Below are positions 7,435 to 16,790 of a stretch of 35,185 nucleotides of DNA, in pieces. How positions within the stretch are numbered: position 1 is the stretch's first letter; each line of letters begins with the position of its first letter. Both the position numbers and the translations under genes were made by a program. This stretch comes from Streptomyces zinciresistens K42. Its GTDB lineage: Bacteria; Actinomycetota; Actinomycetes; Streptomycetales; Streptomycetaceae. The DNA is taken from contig NZ_AGBF01000058.1 of assembly GCF_000225525.1 (NCBI RefSeq), positions 1-35,185 of the forward strand. The letters run 5' to 3'. The notes under the pieces were generated by a model. It was not told the origin of the DNA. It did not search any database and saw nothing but the letters and a program-made list of their open reading frames with translations.

Positions 7435-8247
7435 ATGATCAACGTGTCCGACCCCCATGCACCGCGGTCCCTCATCGTCACGCTCTACGGCGCCTACGGC
7501 CGTCACATGCCCGGCCCCGTGCCGGTCGCGGAGCTGATCAGGCTGCTGGCCGCCGTCGGGGTCGACGCCCCCTCCGTCCGCTCGTCGGTGTCCCGGCTCA
7601 AGCGGCGCGGACTGCTGCTGCCCGCCCGTACGGCCCAGGGCGCGGCCGGTTACGAACTGTCGCCGGACGCACGGCAGTTGCTCGACGACGGTGACCGCCG
7701 CGTCTACGCCACCGCGCCGCCCGGGGACGCGGGCTGGGTGCTCGCGGTGTTCTCGGTGCCGGAGTCGGAGCGGCAGAAGCGGCACGTGCTGCGCTCACGG
7801 CTGGCGGGGCTCGGCTTCGGCACGGCCGCCCCGGGCGTGTGGATCGCGCCCGCGCGGCTGCACGAGGAGGCCCGGCACACCCTCCGGCGGCTGCGCCTGG
7901 ACGGGTACGTCGACTTCTTCCGCGGCGAGCACCTGGGATTCACGCCGACCGGGGAGGCCGTCGCCCGCTGGTGGGACCTGGCCGCGATCGCCAAGGAGCA
8001 CGAGGGGTTCCTCGACCGGCACGCGCGGGTGCTGCGCGGCTGGGAGCGGCGGCGGGACACCCCGCCCGAGGAGGCGTACCACGACTACCTGCTCGCGCTG
8101 GACTCCTGGCGCCATCTGCCCTACGCCGACCCGGGTCTGCCCGCGGGCCTGCTCCCGCCGGACTGGCCGGGGGCGCGCTCGGCCGCCGTGTTCCGGGGGC
8201 TGCACGCCCGCCTGCGGGACGCGGGGGCGGCCTTCGCCGGACTGTAG
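7435..8247 (+). CDS. PaaX-family transcriptional repressor
   Basis: This 270-aa regulator has the PaaX layout. A winged helix lies at about residues 10-75 (RSLIVTLYGAYGRHMPG, VRSSVSRLKRRGLL), a central ligand domain follows, and the C-terminal PaaX domain contains EEAYHDYLLALDSWRHLPYADPGLP. PaaX proteins bind aryl-CoA esters and then release their operators. Its place between the CoA ligase and the hydroxylase fusion suggests that it senses the aryl-CoA made by the ligase. The ATG at 7435 is 15 bp after the ligase stop; a GTG at 7444 with AGGA about 9 bp upstream is an alternative start. Proposed target sites are the matching palindromes at 5611 and 11536. Confidence 0.85.
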   Translation: MINVSDPHAPRSLIVTLYGAYGRHMPGPVPVAELIRLLAAVGVDAPSVRSSVSRLKRRGLLLPARTAQGAAGYELSPDARQLLDDGDRRVYATAPPGDAGWVLAVFSVPESERQKRHVLRSRLAGLGFGTAAPGVWIAPARLHEEARHTLRRLRLDGYVDFFRGEHLGFTPTGEAVARWWDLAAIAKEHEGFLDRHARVLRGWERRRDTPPEEAYHDYLLALDSWRHLPYADPGLPAGLLPPDWPGARSAAVFRGLHARLRDAGAAFAGL

Positions 8248-8294
8248 GGCGCACCAGGGGGCGGCAGCGGCCCGATTCCTCGGCGGCGGGTTCC

Positions 8295-10619
<2,325 letters not shown>

Positions 10620-10622
10620 GGC

Positions 10623-11450
10623 CTACCTCCCCTGCCACTTGGGCGGGCGCTTCTCCGTGAAGGCCGCGTGGAACTCGGCGTAGTCCTCGCCGTTCATCAG
10701 CAACGCCTGGGTGGCGGCGTCCAGTTCGACGGCGGCGGCGAGCGGCATGTCGAGTTCGGCCGTCAGCAGCGCCTTGGTCTGGGCGTAGGCCAGGGCGGGG
10801 CCGTCGGCGAGCCGGCGGGCCAGCGCCTGGGCGGCCTCGTCGGCGTGGCCCTCGTCGGAGAGTTCGCTGATCAGGCCGATCCGCTCGGCCTCGGGCGCCC
10901 GGACCGGTTCGCCCAGCATGAGCAGCCGGGTCGCGTGGCCGAGCCCGATGACCCGGGGCAGCAGATAGGCGGCGCCCATGTCGCCGCCGGACAGGCCGAC
11001 GCGGGTGAAGAGGAAGGCGAAGCGGGAGGTGGGGTCGGCGACCCGGAAGTCGGCCGCGAGGGCGAGGACGGCTCCGGCGCCCGCGGCGACGCCGTGCACG
11101 GCCGCGACCACCGGGAAGGGGCATTCGCGTACGGCCCGCACGACCTGTCCGGTCATCCGGTTGAAGTCGAGGAGCTGGGCGGTGTCCATGGACAGGGTCG
11201 CGCCGATGATCTCGTCGACGTCGCCGCCGGAGCAGAAGCCGCGCCCCTCGCCGGCCAGCACCAGGGCGCGCGCCGACCGATCCCGGGACAGTTCGGCGAG
11301 CAGGTCGCGCAGGTCGGCGTAGGCGCCGAAGGTGAGCGCGTTGAGTTTGTCGGGGCGGGCCAGGGTGACGGTGACGACGCCGTCGTCCCGCTCGACCCGC
11401 AGATGCTCCCAGTCGCAGGTGCGGGCGGCGGAGCCGGTGAAGGGACTCAT
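10623..11450 (-). CDS. Enoyl-CoA hydratase/isomerase family protein
   Basis: This 275-aa crotonase-fold protein would hydrate or rearrange a CoA thioester downstream of the hydroxylase fusion. The fold's marks are LARPDKLNALTFGAY, the oxyanion-hole segments AGEGRGFCSGGDVDEI and VHGVAAGAGAVLALAADFRV, and the C-terminal FTEKRPPKW helix. The usual second acidic residue of hydratases is not clearly placed, so an isomerase or hydrolase role is possible. The ATG at 11450 is preceded by GAGGAGG; the longer upstream frame is not supported. It is first in the operon with the monooxygenase/OYE gene, under the promoter at 11521-11548. Confidence 0.85.
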   Translation of the reverse strand: MSPFTGSAARTCDWEHLRVERDDGVVTVTLARPDKLNALTFGAYADLRDLLAELSRDRSARALVLAGEGRGFCSGGDVDEIIGATLSMDTAQLLDFNRMTGQVVRAVRECPFPVVAAVHGVAAGAGAVLALAADFRVADPTSRFAFLFTRVGLSGGDMGAAYLLPRVIGLGHATRLLMLGEPVRAPEAERIGLISELSDEGHADEAAQALARRLADGPALAYAQTKALLTAELDMPLAAAVELDAATQALLMNGEDYAEFHAAFTEKRPPKWQGR

Positions 11451-11520
11451 GACGTGCGGCCTCCTCGGGCGGACGGCGGGCACTGCCTCACGGAGCCCCG
11501 GCCTCCGGGCCCCCACCGAA

Positions 11521-11548
11521 GTTATCACTCAACTTTGACCGTCGTCAC
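11521..11548 (-). promoter_or_regulatory. Second TGAC-N4-GTCA promoter/operator of the aryl-CoA cluster
   Basis: On the minus strand, GTGACG (11548-11543), 16 bp and GATAAC (11526-11521) face the enoyl-CoA hydratase gene. The palindrome TGAC-CGTC-GTCA (11536-11547) overlaps the -35 box. Box sequences, the 16-bp spacer and palindrome position match the site at 5596-5623, with 12 of 14 bases shared across the core. On the plus strand, TTGACC at 11535 could also serve the deaminase gene, but a matching -10 is weak. Confidence 0.6.
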
Positions 11549-11707
11549 GTAGGCGCAATAAGCCGTCGGTGCGCCGCGCCGGTCCCCGCGTCCGGGCCTC
11601 CAGGGCGCCCGCCCGCCCTCGGCCCCGAAATCCGCTTGCCCGGCCCGGCCCGTACGGGCGATCCTCGCCTGCCACCCCACCCCCGGCCCGCGCGGAAGGC
11701 GAAGGCG

Positions 11708-12130
11708 ATGACCACGGAGCACCACCCCGTCGACCACGCGCTCGTCGAGGCCGCGGCGGAGGTCGCCCGCACCCGGTGCCGGGGGGACGACCACACGGTG
11801 GCCGCCGCGGCCCGCGCCCGGGACGGCCGCATCGTGACCGCGGTCAACGCCTACCACTTCACCGGCGGCCCCTGCGCCGAGCTGGTCGTCATCGGCGCGG
11901 CGGCCGCGCAGGGCGCCTACGAGCTGGAGACGATCGTGGCCGTGGGCGACCCCGACCGCGGGGTCGTCCCGCCGTGCGGCCGGTGCCGCCAGGTGCTGCT
12001 GGACTACTTCCCCGGCCTGACGGTGATCGTCGGCGACGCGCGCGGCCATCGGGCGGTCCCCGTCGCGGAGCTGCTGCCCGTGACGTACGTCTGGGCGGAC
12101 CACCAGCCCGACGCGGGGCCGCCGGCCTGA
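11708..12130 (+). CDS. Blasticidin-S-deaminase-like member of the cytidine deaminase family
   Basis: This 140-aa zinc hydrolase would deaminate a cytosine-type base. Catalytic motifs are PCAELVV, with Cys56 and the proton-shuttling Glu58, and PPCGRCRQVLLDYFPG, with zinc ligands Cys90 and Cys93. The stretch NAYHFTGGPCAELVVIG and the end ELLPVTYVW resemble Aspergillus blasticidin-S deaminase (as I recall it) more than housekeeping cytidine deaminase. A role in detoxifying a cytosine-nucleoside antibiotic is therefore plausible but unproven. The ATG at 11708 has GGAAGG upstream. The last residues and stop lie at the border of the mobile segment: the TGA at 12128 falls inside the first bases of the insertion sequence end, so the native C-terminus may have been altered. 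Confidence 0.82.
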   Translation: MTTEHHPVDHALVEAAAEVARTRCRGDDHTVAAAARARDGRIVTAVNAYHFTGGPCAELVVIGAAAAQGAYELETIVAVGDPDRGVVPPCGRCRQVLLDYFPGLTVIVGDARGHRAVPVAELLPVTYVWADHQPDAGPPA

Positions 12131-12555
12131 GACGTCATCCGCTTTCCGATCGTGATCGTTTGGTTCGGGCTGGGTGGGCATGAACTCCGGCTGGCGGCGG
12201 GAGAGATGGGCGTGGTTCGTCCGTTCGTCTCGCTTGCGGAGGTGGCTGGTGCCGTCGGTGCTCGGTCTGCTGGAGGCCCGGGAGAAGAAGGTCCGGGAAG
12301 AGGTCGCGCGGTTGCGGGAGGAGGCCGAGCGGGTGCAGGCCGCCCTCGGCGGGGCGGAACGCGCACTTCAGCGTCTTGCGGATGCCCGTGTGACGGTGGC
12401 CGAGGTGCTGGCCGAGCCGCCGTCCGCGGTCGTGGAGCCGGTGGGGAGCGCGGTGGCGGGGTCGGCGGTGCCGCGACGGGCCGAGGGGATGACGGCGTCA
12501 GCTCTGCCTGCGGACTGCCGGCGGATCATGTCCGTGCTGGAGTCGGCTGCGGGCC
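12120..12555 (+). repeat. 436-bp inverted repeat, left copy
   Basis: Bases 12120-12555 match the reverse complement of 18729-19164 over their full 436 bp; the only difference I noticed is T12150 versus A at the partner position. The copy contains the left end of the insertion sequence and most of its accessory gene. The outermost bases (CGCCGGC) are partly explained by the palindromic GCCGGC that also reads as a target-site duplication. Confidence 0.9.
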
Positions 12556-12719
12556 GGGAAGGAATGCGGTGCCGGCAGCTGGCCGCGGCCCTGGGACTTC
12601 AGGCGGTCCCGGCGAAGGTCGAGGGGCTGCGGTCGAAGGCGAAACGCCTGGTGGAACGAGGGTGGGCACTCCAGACACGGCCAGGGGTGTTCACTCCGCT
12701 CGGGACGACGGCCGGCTGA
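12180..12719 (+). CDS. IS-associated accessory protein with coiled coil and winged-helix-like C-terminus
   Basis: This is a 179-aa protein of unknown function inside the insertion sequence. Residues about 20-75 form a charged heptad-rich helix (LEAREKKVREEVARLREEAE, then RVQAALGGAERALQRLADA), predicted to be a coiled coil. The last 65 residues (DCRRIMSVLESA, AAALGLQAVPAKVEGLRSK, LVERGWALQTRPGVFTPL) look like a small winged-helix domain. Streptomycete transposable elements often carry such a protein next to their transposase; I infer a DNA-binding accessory role. The ATG at 12180 follows a weak GGGTGGG. It is encoded opposite to the element's transposase, which is unusual if the two are partners. 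Confidence 0.6.
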   Translation: MNSGWRRERWAWFVRSSRLRRWLVPSVLGLLEAREKKVREEVARLREEAERVQAALGGAERALQRLADARVTVAEVLAEPPSAVVEPVGSAVAGSAVPRRAEGMTASALPADCRRIMSVLESAAGREGMRCRQLAAALGLQAVPAKVEGLRSKAKRLVERGWALQTRPGVFTPLGTTAG

Positions 12720-13640
12720 AGGCGCCGGGGCGGCGCCCGGCCGGGCGGCTGCTCATGAGCATGGTCATGGACCACAGCACCATGGCCTCGTGCATGGCGG
12801 GCAGCGTCTCGTAGTCACGCACCAGGCGACGCGAGCGCATCAGCCGGCTCAGCGTTGTTTCCACTACCCACCTGCGCGGCAGCACCACGAACCCCGTGGT
12901 GCCGTCCGAGCGTTTGACGATCTCGAGCGTGAGGTGGAGGTTCTCAGCCGCCCAGACGCCCAGCCGACCGGACGCCCCGCATAGCCGCCGTCCGCCCGGA
13001 CGAGCCGGACGGAGAAGTACAGCCTGCGCAGCCGCTCCGGCAGAGGCACCGCGGCGTCCCGGTCCTGCACGTTCGCTGCGGTCACCGCGACGGCCAGGAC
13101 CAGGCCGAGGCAGTCCGCCACCAGGTGCCGCTTGCGCCCGCCCACCCTCTTGCCGCCGTCCCAGCCGGACGTGAAGCGCGCGATGTTCGCCGCCGCCCGT
13201 ACTGACTGTGAGTCCACGATGGCGGCCGTCGGGTCCACCCCGCGGCCTTCCTTCTGGCGTACTTTGTCGCGCAGCCGGTCGTGGAGCCCGTCGAGCAAGC
13301 CCGTCACCTGCCGGCGGCGGGCGAACGCGTGCACCCGCCGGTACGGCGGGAAGTCACAGGGCAGGTTGACCCACTTGACGCCGTTGTCGACGACATGGCG
13401 GACGGCGTCCAGCATCACGCGGTGGCAATAGCCCTCCGGTCGTCCGCCCCGCCCCTGAAGCCACGCGGGAACCGGCAGCAACGGCCGGAGGACCTGCCAC
13501 TCCGCCTCCGTCAGGTCGGAGCTGTAACACCGCACGCGGTCCGGTCCGTCCGCCGCGTTGCCGAACCGGTGCGCGAGACGGTCACACGCAGGAGATGGTG
13601 CGTTGGACTCCACGGACGCAAGCGCGACAGACTGCGACAA
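12691..13640 (-). pseudogene. IS5-family DDE transposase, frameshifted
   Basis: The N-terminal part (to about 12960) has the IS5-like start RCYSSDLTEAEWQVLRPLLP, the first catalytic Asp in AAIVDSQSVRAA and the second in VRADGGYAG. The C-terminal part, with WVVETTLSRLMRSRRLVRDYE and the catalytic Glu, continues in another frame to 12691. Between them an 8-bp near-duplication on the plus strand (CGCCCAGA at 12949 and CGCCCAGC at 12957) shifts the frame. Removing 8 bp restores GWAAENLHLTLEIVKRSD and a continuous protein. The break lies between the second Asp and the Glu, so neither fragment alone can be active. The start is uncertain (TTG 13640 or GTG 13613). Confidence 0.85.
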
Positions 13641-13698
13641 CAGGGCCTCCTGGTACTACTCGGTTGGGATCGCAACCCCGAGCTACCAAGAGGCCCTG
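13641..13698 (+). other. Long stem-loop and short frame inside the insertion sequence
   Basis: Arms CAGGGCCTCCTGGTA (13641-13655) and TACCAAGAGGCCCTG (13684-13698) pair with one mismatch, and an inner CTCGGTTG/CAACC pairing extends the stem. It lies just upstream of the transposase start on the other strand. A plus-strand frame through it ends at 13752 (with ASWYYSVGIATPSYQEAL and LCPDHREITRTGTLFD). A start is not convincing (TTG near 13606). It could be a conserved structural element of the IS or a tiny gene. Confidence 0.45.
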
Positions 13699-13788
13699 CC
13701 GCTGTGCCCCGACCACCGGGAGATCACCCGAACAGGAACCCTGTTCGACTGATCAAGCCTGCCGAACGGTAAGCGGATGGCGTCTGAG

Positions 13789-14022
13789 GGCGCGCGGCGG
13801 CCATCTCGCCGTCCAGGCACAGCAGGAGCACCCGCACGTCGTCCAGGGTGAGCCCGGCGGCCAGCAGGTAGCGGATATTGCGGACCAGCACCACCGCGCG
13901 CGCTCGTCGTAGATGCGGTAGCCGTTGGGGGGCCGCCGCGAGGAGATCAGTCCGGCCTGCTCGTAGTGCCGCAGCGCACGGGCGGTTGTCCCGGTTGGCC
14001 TGGCCGGCTCACCGATCCACAC
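13789..14022 (-). pseudogene. MerR-family regulator, frameshifted and truncated by the insertion sequence
   Basis: The GTG at 14022 starts a MerR-type DNA-binding domain (VWIGEPARPTGTTARALRHY, then EQAGLISSRRPPNGYRIYDE). About 40 residues on, an extra GC-type dinucleotide in the GCGCGCGCGG run near 13900 shifts the frame. After correction the text continues as AVVLVRNIRYLLAAGLTLDD and VRVLLLCLDGEMAAAR. The gene then meets the right IS end at 13788, and the remaining codons read into IS sequence. MerR proteins are normally longer, with a ligand domain after this point, so the 3' part is lost. The usual MerR start reads RIGELA; VWIGEPA here is a further change. It lies downstream of the ABC permease on the same strand. 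Confidence 0.8.
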
Positions 14023-14156
14023 CCATCCCAGCTCCCGGGCCACGGTCAACACCCTATGCCTTGGCCACTCGTTGGTGCTTGTGGTGCGAGCCCACCACAC
14101 GGTGACCTCTCGATACGCCCGAGCCTTCCGGGCTCCCGCACAGCCCGGGGCGGGTC

Positions 14157-15143
14157 TCAGGCGAGGCGCTTACGGCCCCAGAAGAAGAGGAGCACCGTGA
14201 CGGCGGCCGTCAGGGCGAGCAGGATCGACGCGCTGAACCACTGCAGGCCGTTCATCTGGGAGATCGGCAGGTAGTCGACCGACCAGCCGACGACATCGGC
14301 CTTCTTCATGCACAGGTCATGCGCCTGTTCCGTCTGTGCTTCATTGCAGGTGCTCCAGCCGAGGAGTTTCCCGTCGCCGGTGATGTACGGGGGGGTCGAC
14401 CAGTTCACCTGGTGCGCGCCTGGGGGCAGCGTCGGCATCACGTGTTGGAACGGGACGCCCTTGTTCGTCGTGATCGTGGCGACGCTGGCGAGCGACAGGA
14501 GGAAGTGGGCCAGGAAGTGGGACCAGGCAATCTGGACGACGACGGTGAAACCGAGGGTGACCGCCATGGCCACCAGCGTGCGGCGCAGCACCACGCCGAT
14601 CGCCACTCCGCCGAAGACGGAGAAGAGGGCGAGGGCGGCGGGCACGGGTCCCGTGTTGTTGAAGGTCGCTCCGGAGGTCCACTCCGCGCTCGTGGACTCG
14701 TCGTAGAGGTTCCACCACCACCCGAACCCGACCGACAGCGCGACCGTGCTCACCACGACCACCAGCGCGGTGAGGGCCAGTTTCGTGGTCAGCCAGCGGG
14801 TCCGGCTCGCGGACTGGGTGACGACCAGCTTGGCGGTGCCGTTCTCCAGGTCGCCGGCGAACAGTGGGGCACCGAGGAAGACGCCGAGCAGGATCGGCAT
14901 CAGCCGGAGTCCCGTGGACGTGGAGTCGTACCCGGCGGTATGCAGCTGGGAGCGCTGGAAGACGATGAACGCCACGGCGAGCGCGGAGGCGCCGAGGACG
15001 GTCCAGAACGCGGCCCGGTGCTGGCGCCAGACCAACCAGGTCATGCCCTTGAAGGGCTGGGGGAGCTGGGGGAGTCGGCCGGTGCCCGTCGTGCCCGGGG
15101 CCGTGGACCTGGTCGTCGTCGGGGTGCTGGTGAGAGAGCTCAT
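14157..15143 (-). CDS. ABC-2-type transporter permease
   Basis: This 328-aa integral membrane protein is the permease partner of the ATPase encoded just before it. After a Thr/Ser/Pro-rich N-terminus (residues 1-34), about six hydrophobic segments follow, starting at WTVLGASALAVAFIVF and ending with ASILLALTAAVTVLLFFWG before a basic tail (RKRLA). The motif FAGDLENGTAKLVVTQS is typical of ABC-2-like permeases of YtrA-controlled systems. The ATG at 15143 overlaps the ATPase stop in ATGA, so translation is coupled. Such transporters export or sense envelope-active peptides; the substrate is not predictable. It is part of the mobile segment's cargo. Confidence 0.88.
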   Translation of the reverse strand: MSSLTSTPTTTRSTAPGTTGTGRLPQLPQPFKGMTWLVWRQHRAAFWTVLGASALAVAFIVFQRSQLHTAGYDSTSTGLRLMPILLGVFLGAPLFAGDLENGTAKLVVTQSASRTRWLTTKLALTALVVVVSTVALSVGFGWWWNLYDESTSAEWTSGATFNNTGPVPAALALFSVFGGVAIGVVLRRTLVAMAVTLGFTVVVQIAWSHFLAHFLLSLASVATITTNKGVPFQHVMPTLPPGAHQVNWSTPPYITGDGKLLGWSTCNEAQTEQAHDLCMKKADVVGWSVDYLPISQMNGLQWFSASILLALTAAVTVLLFFWGRKRLA

Positions 15144-16081
15144 GCTGCCACCGTCCGGGTGTTGTACGCCTGGTCCTGGACCTGGGCGGTGGGGGTGATC
15201 AGAGATGGTGCGTCGGGTGAGCGGAGATAGGCGAGCAGGAGTTCTTCCATGCTCGGGCTGTCCGTCTCCCAGGGACCGGTGGCCGGGCTGTCGGGGCGGA
15301 TCAGGGCGGTGAACTGCCGTCCGCTGATCCGGGACTCGACGAGGGGGTGGTGCGCGAGGGAGACGGGCAGGCCCTCGCCGTCCTTGGTACCGGTGACCAT
15401 GGTGTGTACGGACAGCAGCTCGTCCACGTCGCCGGCGAGGCGTACTCCGCCGCCGGAGAGGACGACGAGGTAGTCGCACACGTTCTCCAGTTCGGCCAGG
15501 ACGTGGGTGGACATCAGGACGGTGGTGCCGTGCTCGGCAGCCTCGGCGAGGAGGGCGCCCATCAGTTCCTGGCGCGCGACCGGGTCGAGGTCCGACATCG
15601 GCTCGTCGAGCAGCAGCAGGTCGGGGTGCTTGCCGAGGGCGAGGGCGAGGGCGACGCGGGTGCGCTGGCCGCCGGAGAGGCTGCCGACCTTCGCGTCGAA
15701 GGGCACATTGCCCGCGCGGACGATGTCCTCGGCGGCGCGCTGGTCCCAGCCGGGGTTCAGTTCCTGCCCCAGCCGCAGGATCTCAGCCACGGTGAACCGG
15801 CGGAACAGGGGCTTGTCCTGGGCGAGGAACGAGGTGCGCCCCGAGTCCACCGAGCCCGGTGCCGCGCCGAACACGCTGAGCCTGCCCTCCGTCGGCTCCA
15901 GGACGTGGGCCATGATGCTCAGCAGCGTGGTCTTGCCCGCCCCGTTGGGACCGACCAGCCCGCAGATCCGTCCCGCCGGGAGCCGGAAGGAACAGTCCTT
16001 CAATACCCAACCCCGCCGGTAGCGCATCCCCAGGCCGTGCGCCTCAAGCGCCGACTCCCCCGCGTACATACCGTCACCCAC
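15140..16081 (-). CDS. ABC transporter ATP-binding protein
   Basis: This 313-aa protein is the energising subunit for the neighbouring permease. Walker A GPNGAGKT is at 45-52, the signature LSGGQ at 136-140, Walker B LLLLDEP at 156-162 and the switch His194 is in STHVLAE, so it should be active. After about residue 225 a less conserved C-terminal domain follows (SLAHHPLVESRISGRQFTAL), as in YxlF/YtrB-like ATPases. The GTG at 16081 is chosen because GAGGAG lies about 6 bp upstream (16087-16092) and it overlaps the GntR gene's stop by 8 bp. An ATG at 16069 is the alternative. It is the middle gene of a tightly overlapping GntR-ATPase-permease operon. Confidence 0.88.
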   Translation of the reverse strand: MGDGMYAGESALEAHGLGMRYRRGWVLKDCSFRLPAGRICGLVGPNGAGKTTLLSIMAHVLEPTEGRLSVFGAAPGSVDSGRTSFLAQDKPLFRRFTVAEILRLGQELNPGWDQRAAEDIVRAGNVPFDAKVGSLSGGQRTRVALALALGKHPDLLLLDEPMSDLDPVARQELMGALLAEAAEHGTTVLMSTHVLAELENVCDYLVVLSGGGVRLAGDVDELLSVHTMVTGTKDGEGLPVSLAHHPLVESRISGRQFTALIRPDSPATGPWETDSPSMEELLLAYLRSPDAPSLITPTAQVQDQAYNTRTVAA

Positions 16082-16511
16082 CAGTGCTCCTCGTTGTCGT
16101 GACCGCCGTCTCCGTTCCGGCGGTGTACTGCTTCTCCATGGCCGAGGCGACCAGCGCGACCACGTCCTCCTGCTCCAGACCCGCCTCGGCCGCCCGGGAC
16201 ACCCACGCCACCAGCTGCCCGTACAGCGGCGAGTCGGTGCTTGCCGAGGGGCGGGCCAGGGTGCGGCGTACGAACGTGCCCTGGCCGGGCCGCGGTTCGA
16301 CCAGGCCCTCACGCTCCAGCTCGCGGTACGCCTTGAGGGTGGTGTTCGGGTTGACCGCGCTGACCTCGGCGACGTCCTTGGCGGTCGGCAGCCGATCGCC
16401 CGGCACCAGTACACCCAGCCGCAGGGCCTGCTTGGTCTGCTGCACGATCTGCTGGAAGGCGGGGACTCCGCTCCGCCTGTTGATGCGGAACTCCACGATT
16501 ACCACCACCAT
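16074..16511 (-). CDS. GntR-family regulator, YtrA subfamily
   Basis: This 145-aa repressor has a GntR winged helix (PAFQQIVQQTKQALRLGVL, DRLPTAKDVAEVSAVNPNTT, KAYRELEREGLVEPRPGQGT) and the short helical tail of the YtrA subfamily, too small for a metabolite-binding domain. YtrA proteins repress the ABC transporter operon they head and respond to envelope stress or peptide antibiotics. The first gene of the operon starts at ATG 16511 directly after a palindrome and without a clear ribosome binding site, so a leaderless message is possible. A GTG at 16496 would match the usual family start EFRI more closely. The repressor probably controls its own operon. Confidence 0.87.
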   Translation of the reverse strand: MVVVIVEFRINRRSGVPAFQQIVQQTKQALRLGVLVPGDRLPTAKDVAEVSAVNPNTTLKAYRELEREGLVEPRPGQGTFVRRTLARPSASTDSPLYGQLVAWVSRAAEAGLEQEDVVALVASAMEKQYTAGTETAVTTTRSTGG

Positions 16512-16513
16512 TT

Positions 16514-16529
16514 CACTACTCGATTAGTG
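16514..16529 (-). promoter_or_regulatory. Palindromic operator abutting the GntR start
   Basis: CACTACTCGATTAGTG is an inverted repeat with arms CACTA and TAGTG around six bases, ending 2 bp from the GntR initiation codon. It sits where the transcription start would be, so binding would block the whole operon. It is the likely site for the GntR protein. Confidence 0.6.
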
Positions 16530-16736
16530 GAATGATGATGGAGGGGTGTGCGAGTGCTTGTCAACAGCGATCGGAGGGGCTTCCTGGACAGGATTTCGGC
16601 CGCCGGCCGCGGCCTCCGTCACGTCGGCGTCCACTTCGGCGGGGGACGCGATCCCATCAAGCGGCTTGACGCGGCGCAGCAGTCTCGAGACTGTCCCGCA
16701 ACTGCTGGAAGAGCGGACCTTGAAGAGGGTCGGCGA
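16530..16736. other. Intergenic region between the GntR and TetR genes
   Basis: About 200 bp with weak coding signal. One plus-strand frame (GTG 16546 to TGA 16740) follows GGAGG at about 16541, but its codons show none of the G/C third-base bias of the neighbours. Its ending (LETVPQLLEERTLKRVGD) resembles no family I know. It may be a gene remnant. Confidence 0.4.
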
Positions 16737-16783
16737 TTGAGGAACGATCGTTCTTGACCGATCGTTCCTCAACTGTCTACTGT
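16737..16783 (+). promoter_or_regulatory. TetR promoter with a 36-bp perfect inverted repeat
   Basis: Arms TTGAGGAACGATCG (16737-16750) and CGATCGTTCCTCAA (16759-16772) are perfect complements around an 8-bp spacer. The -35 TTGACC (16754-16759) lies in the spacer and the -10 TACTGT (16778-16783) follows after 18 bp. The expected start of transcription is at the ATG (16791), so the message is probably leaderless. A repeat of this size over the promoter is typical for TetR autorepression. Confidence 0.8.
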
Positions 16784-16790
16784 GATGGCC

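Larger units (their letters stand above)
12127..13788. mobile_element. 1.66-kb insertion sequence with imperfect terminal inverted repeats
   Basis: The left end CTGAGACGTCATCCGCTTTC (from 12127) and the reverse complement of the right end CTCAGACGCCATCCGCTTAC (to 13788) match at 17 of 20 positions. Inside are a plus-strand accessory gene (12180-12719), a minus-strand IS5-like transposase broken by a frameshift, and a long hairpin with a short frame near the right end. The bases just outside the two ends do not match each other as a direct duplication. That suits an element that moved or rearranged as part of a larger unit. I cannot assign an IS group by name. Confidence 0.75.

Noticed and set aside
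12127..13788. Simple independent IS insertion with its own target-site duplication
   Set aside because: The bases outside its two ends (GCCGGC and GGCGCG) do not match; a matching GCCGGC is found only beyond the distant right copy at 19158.
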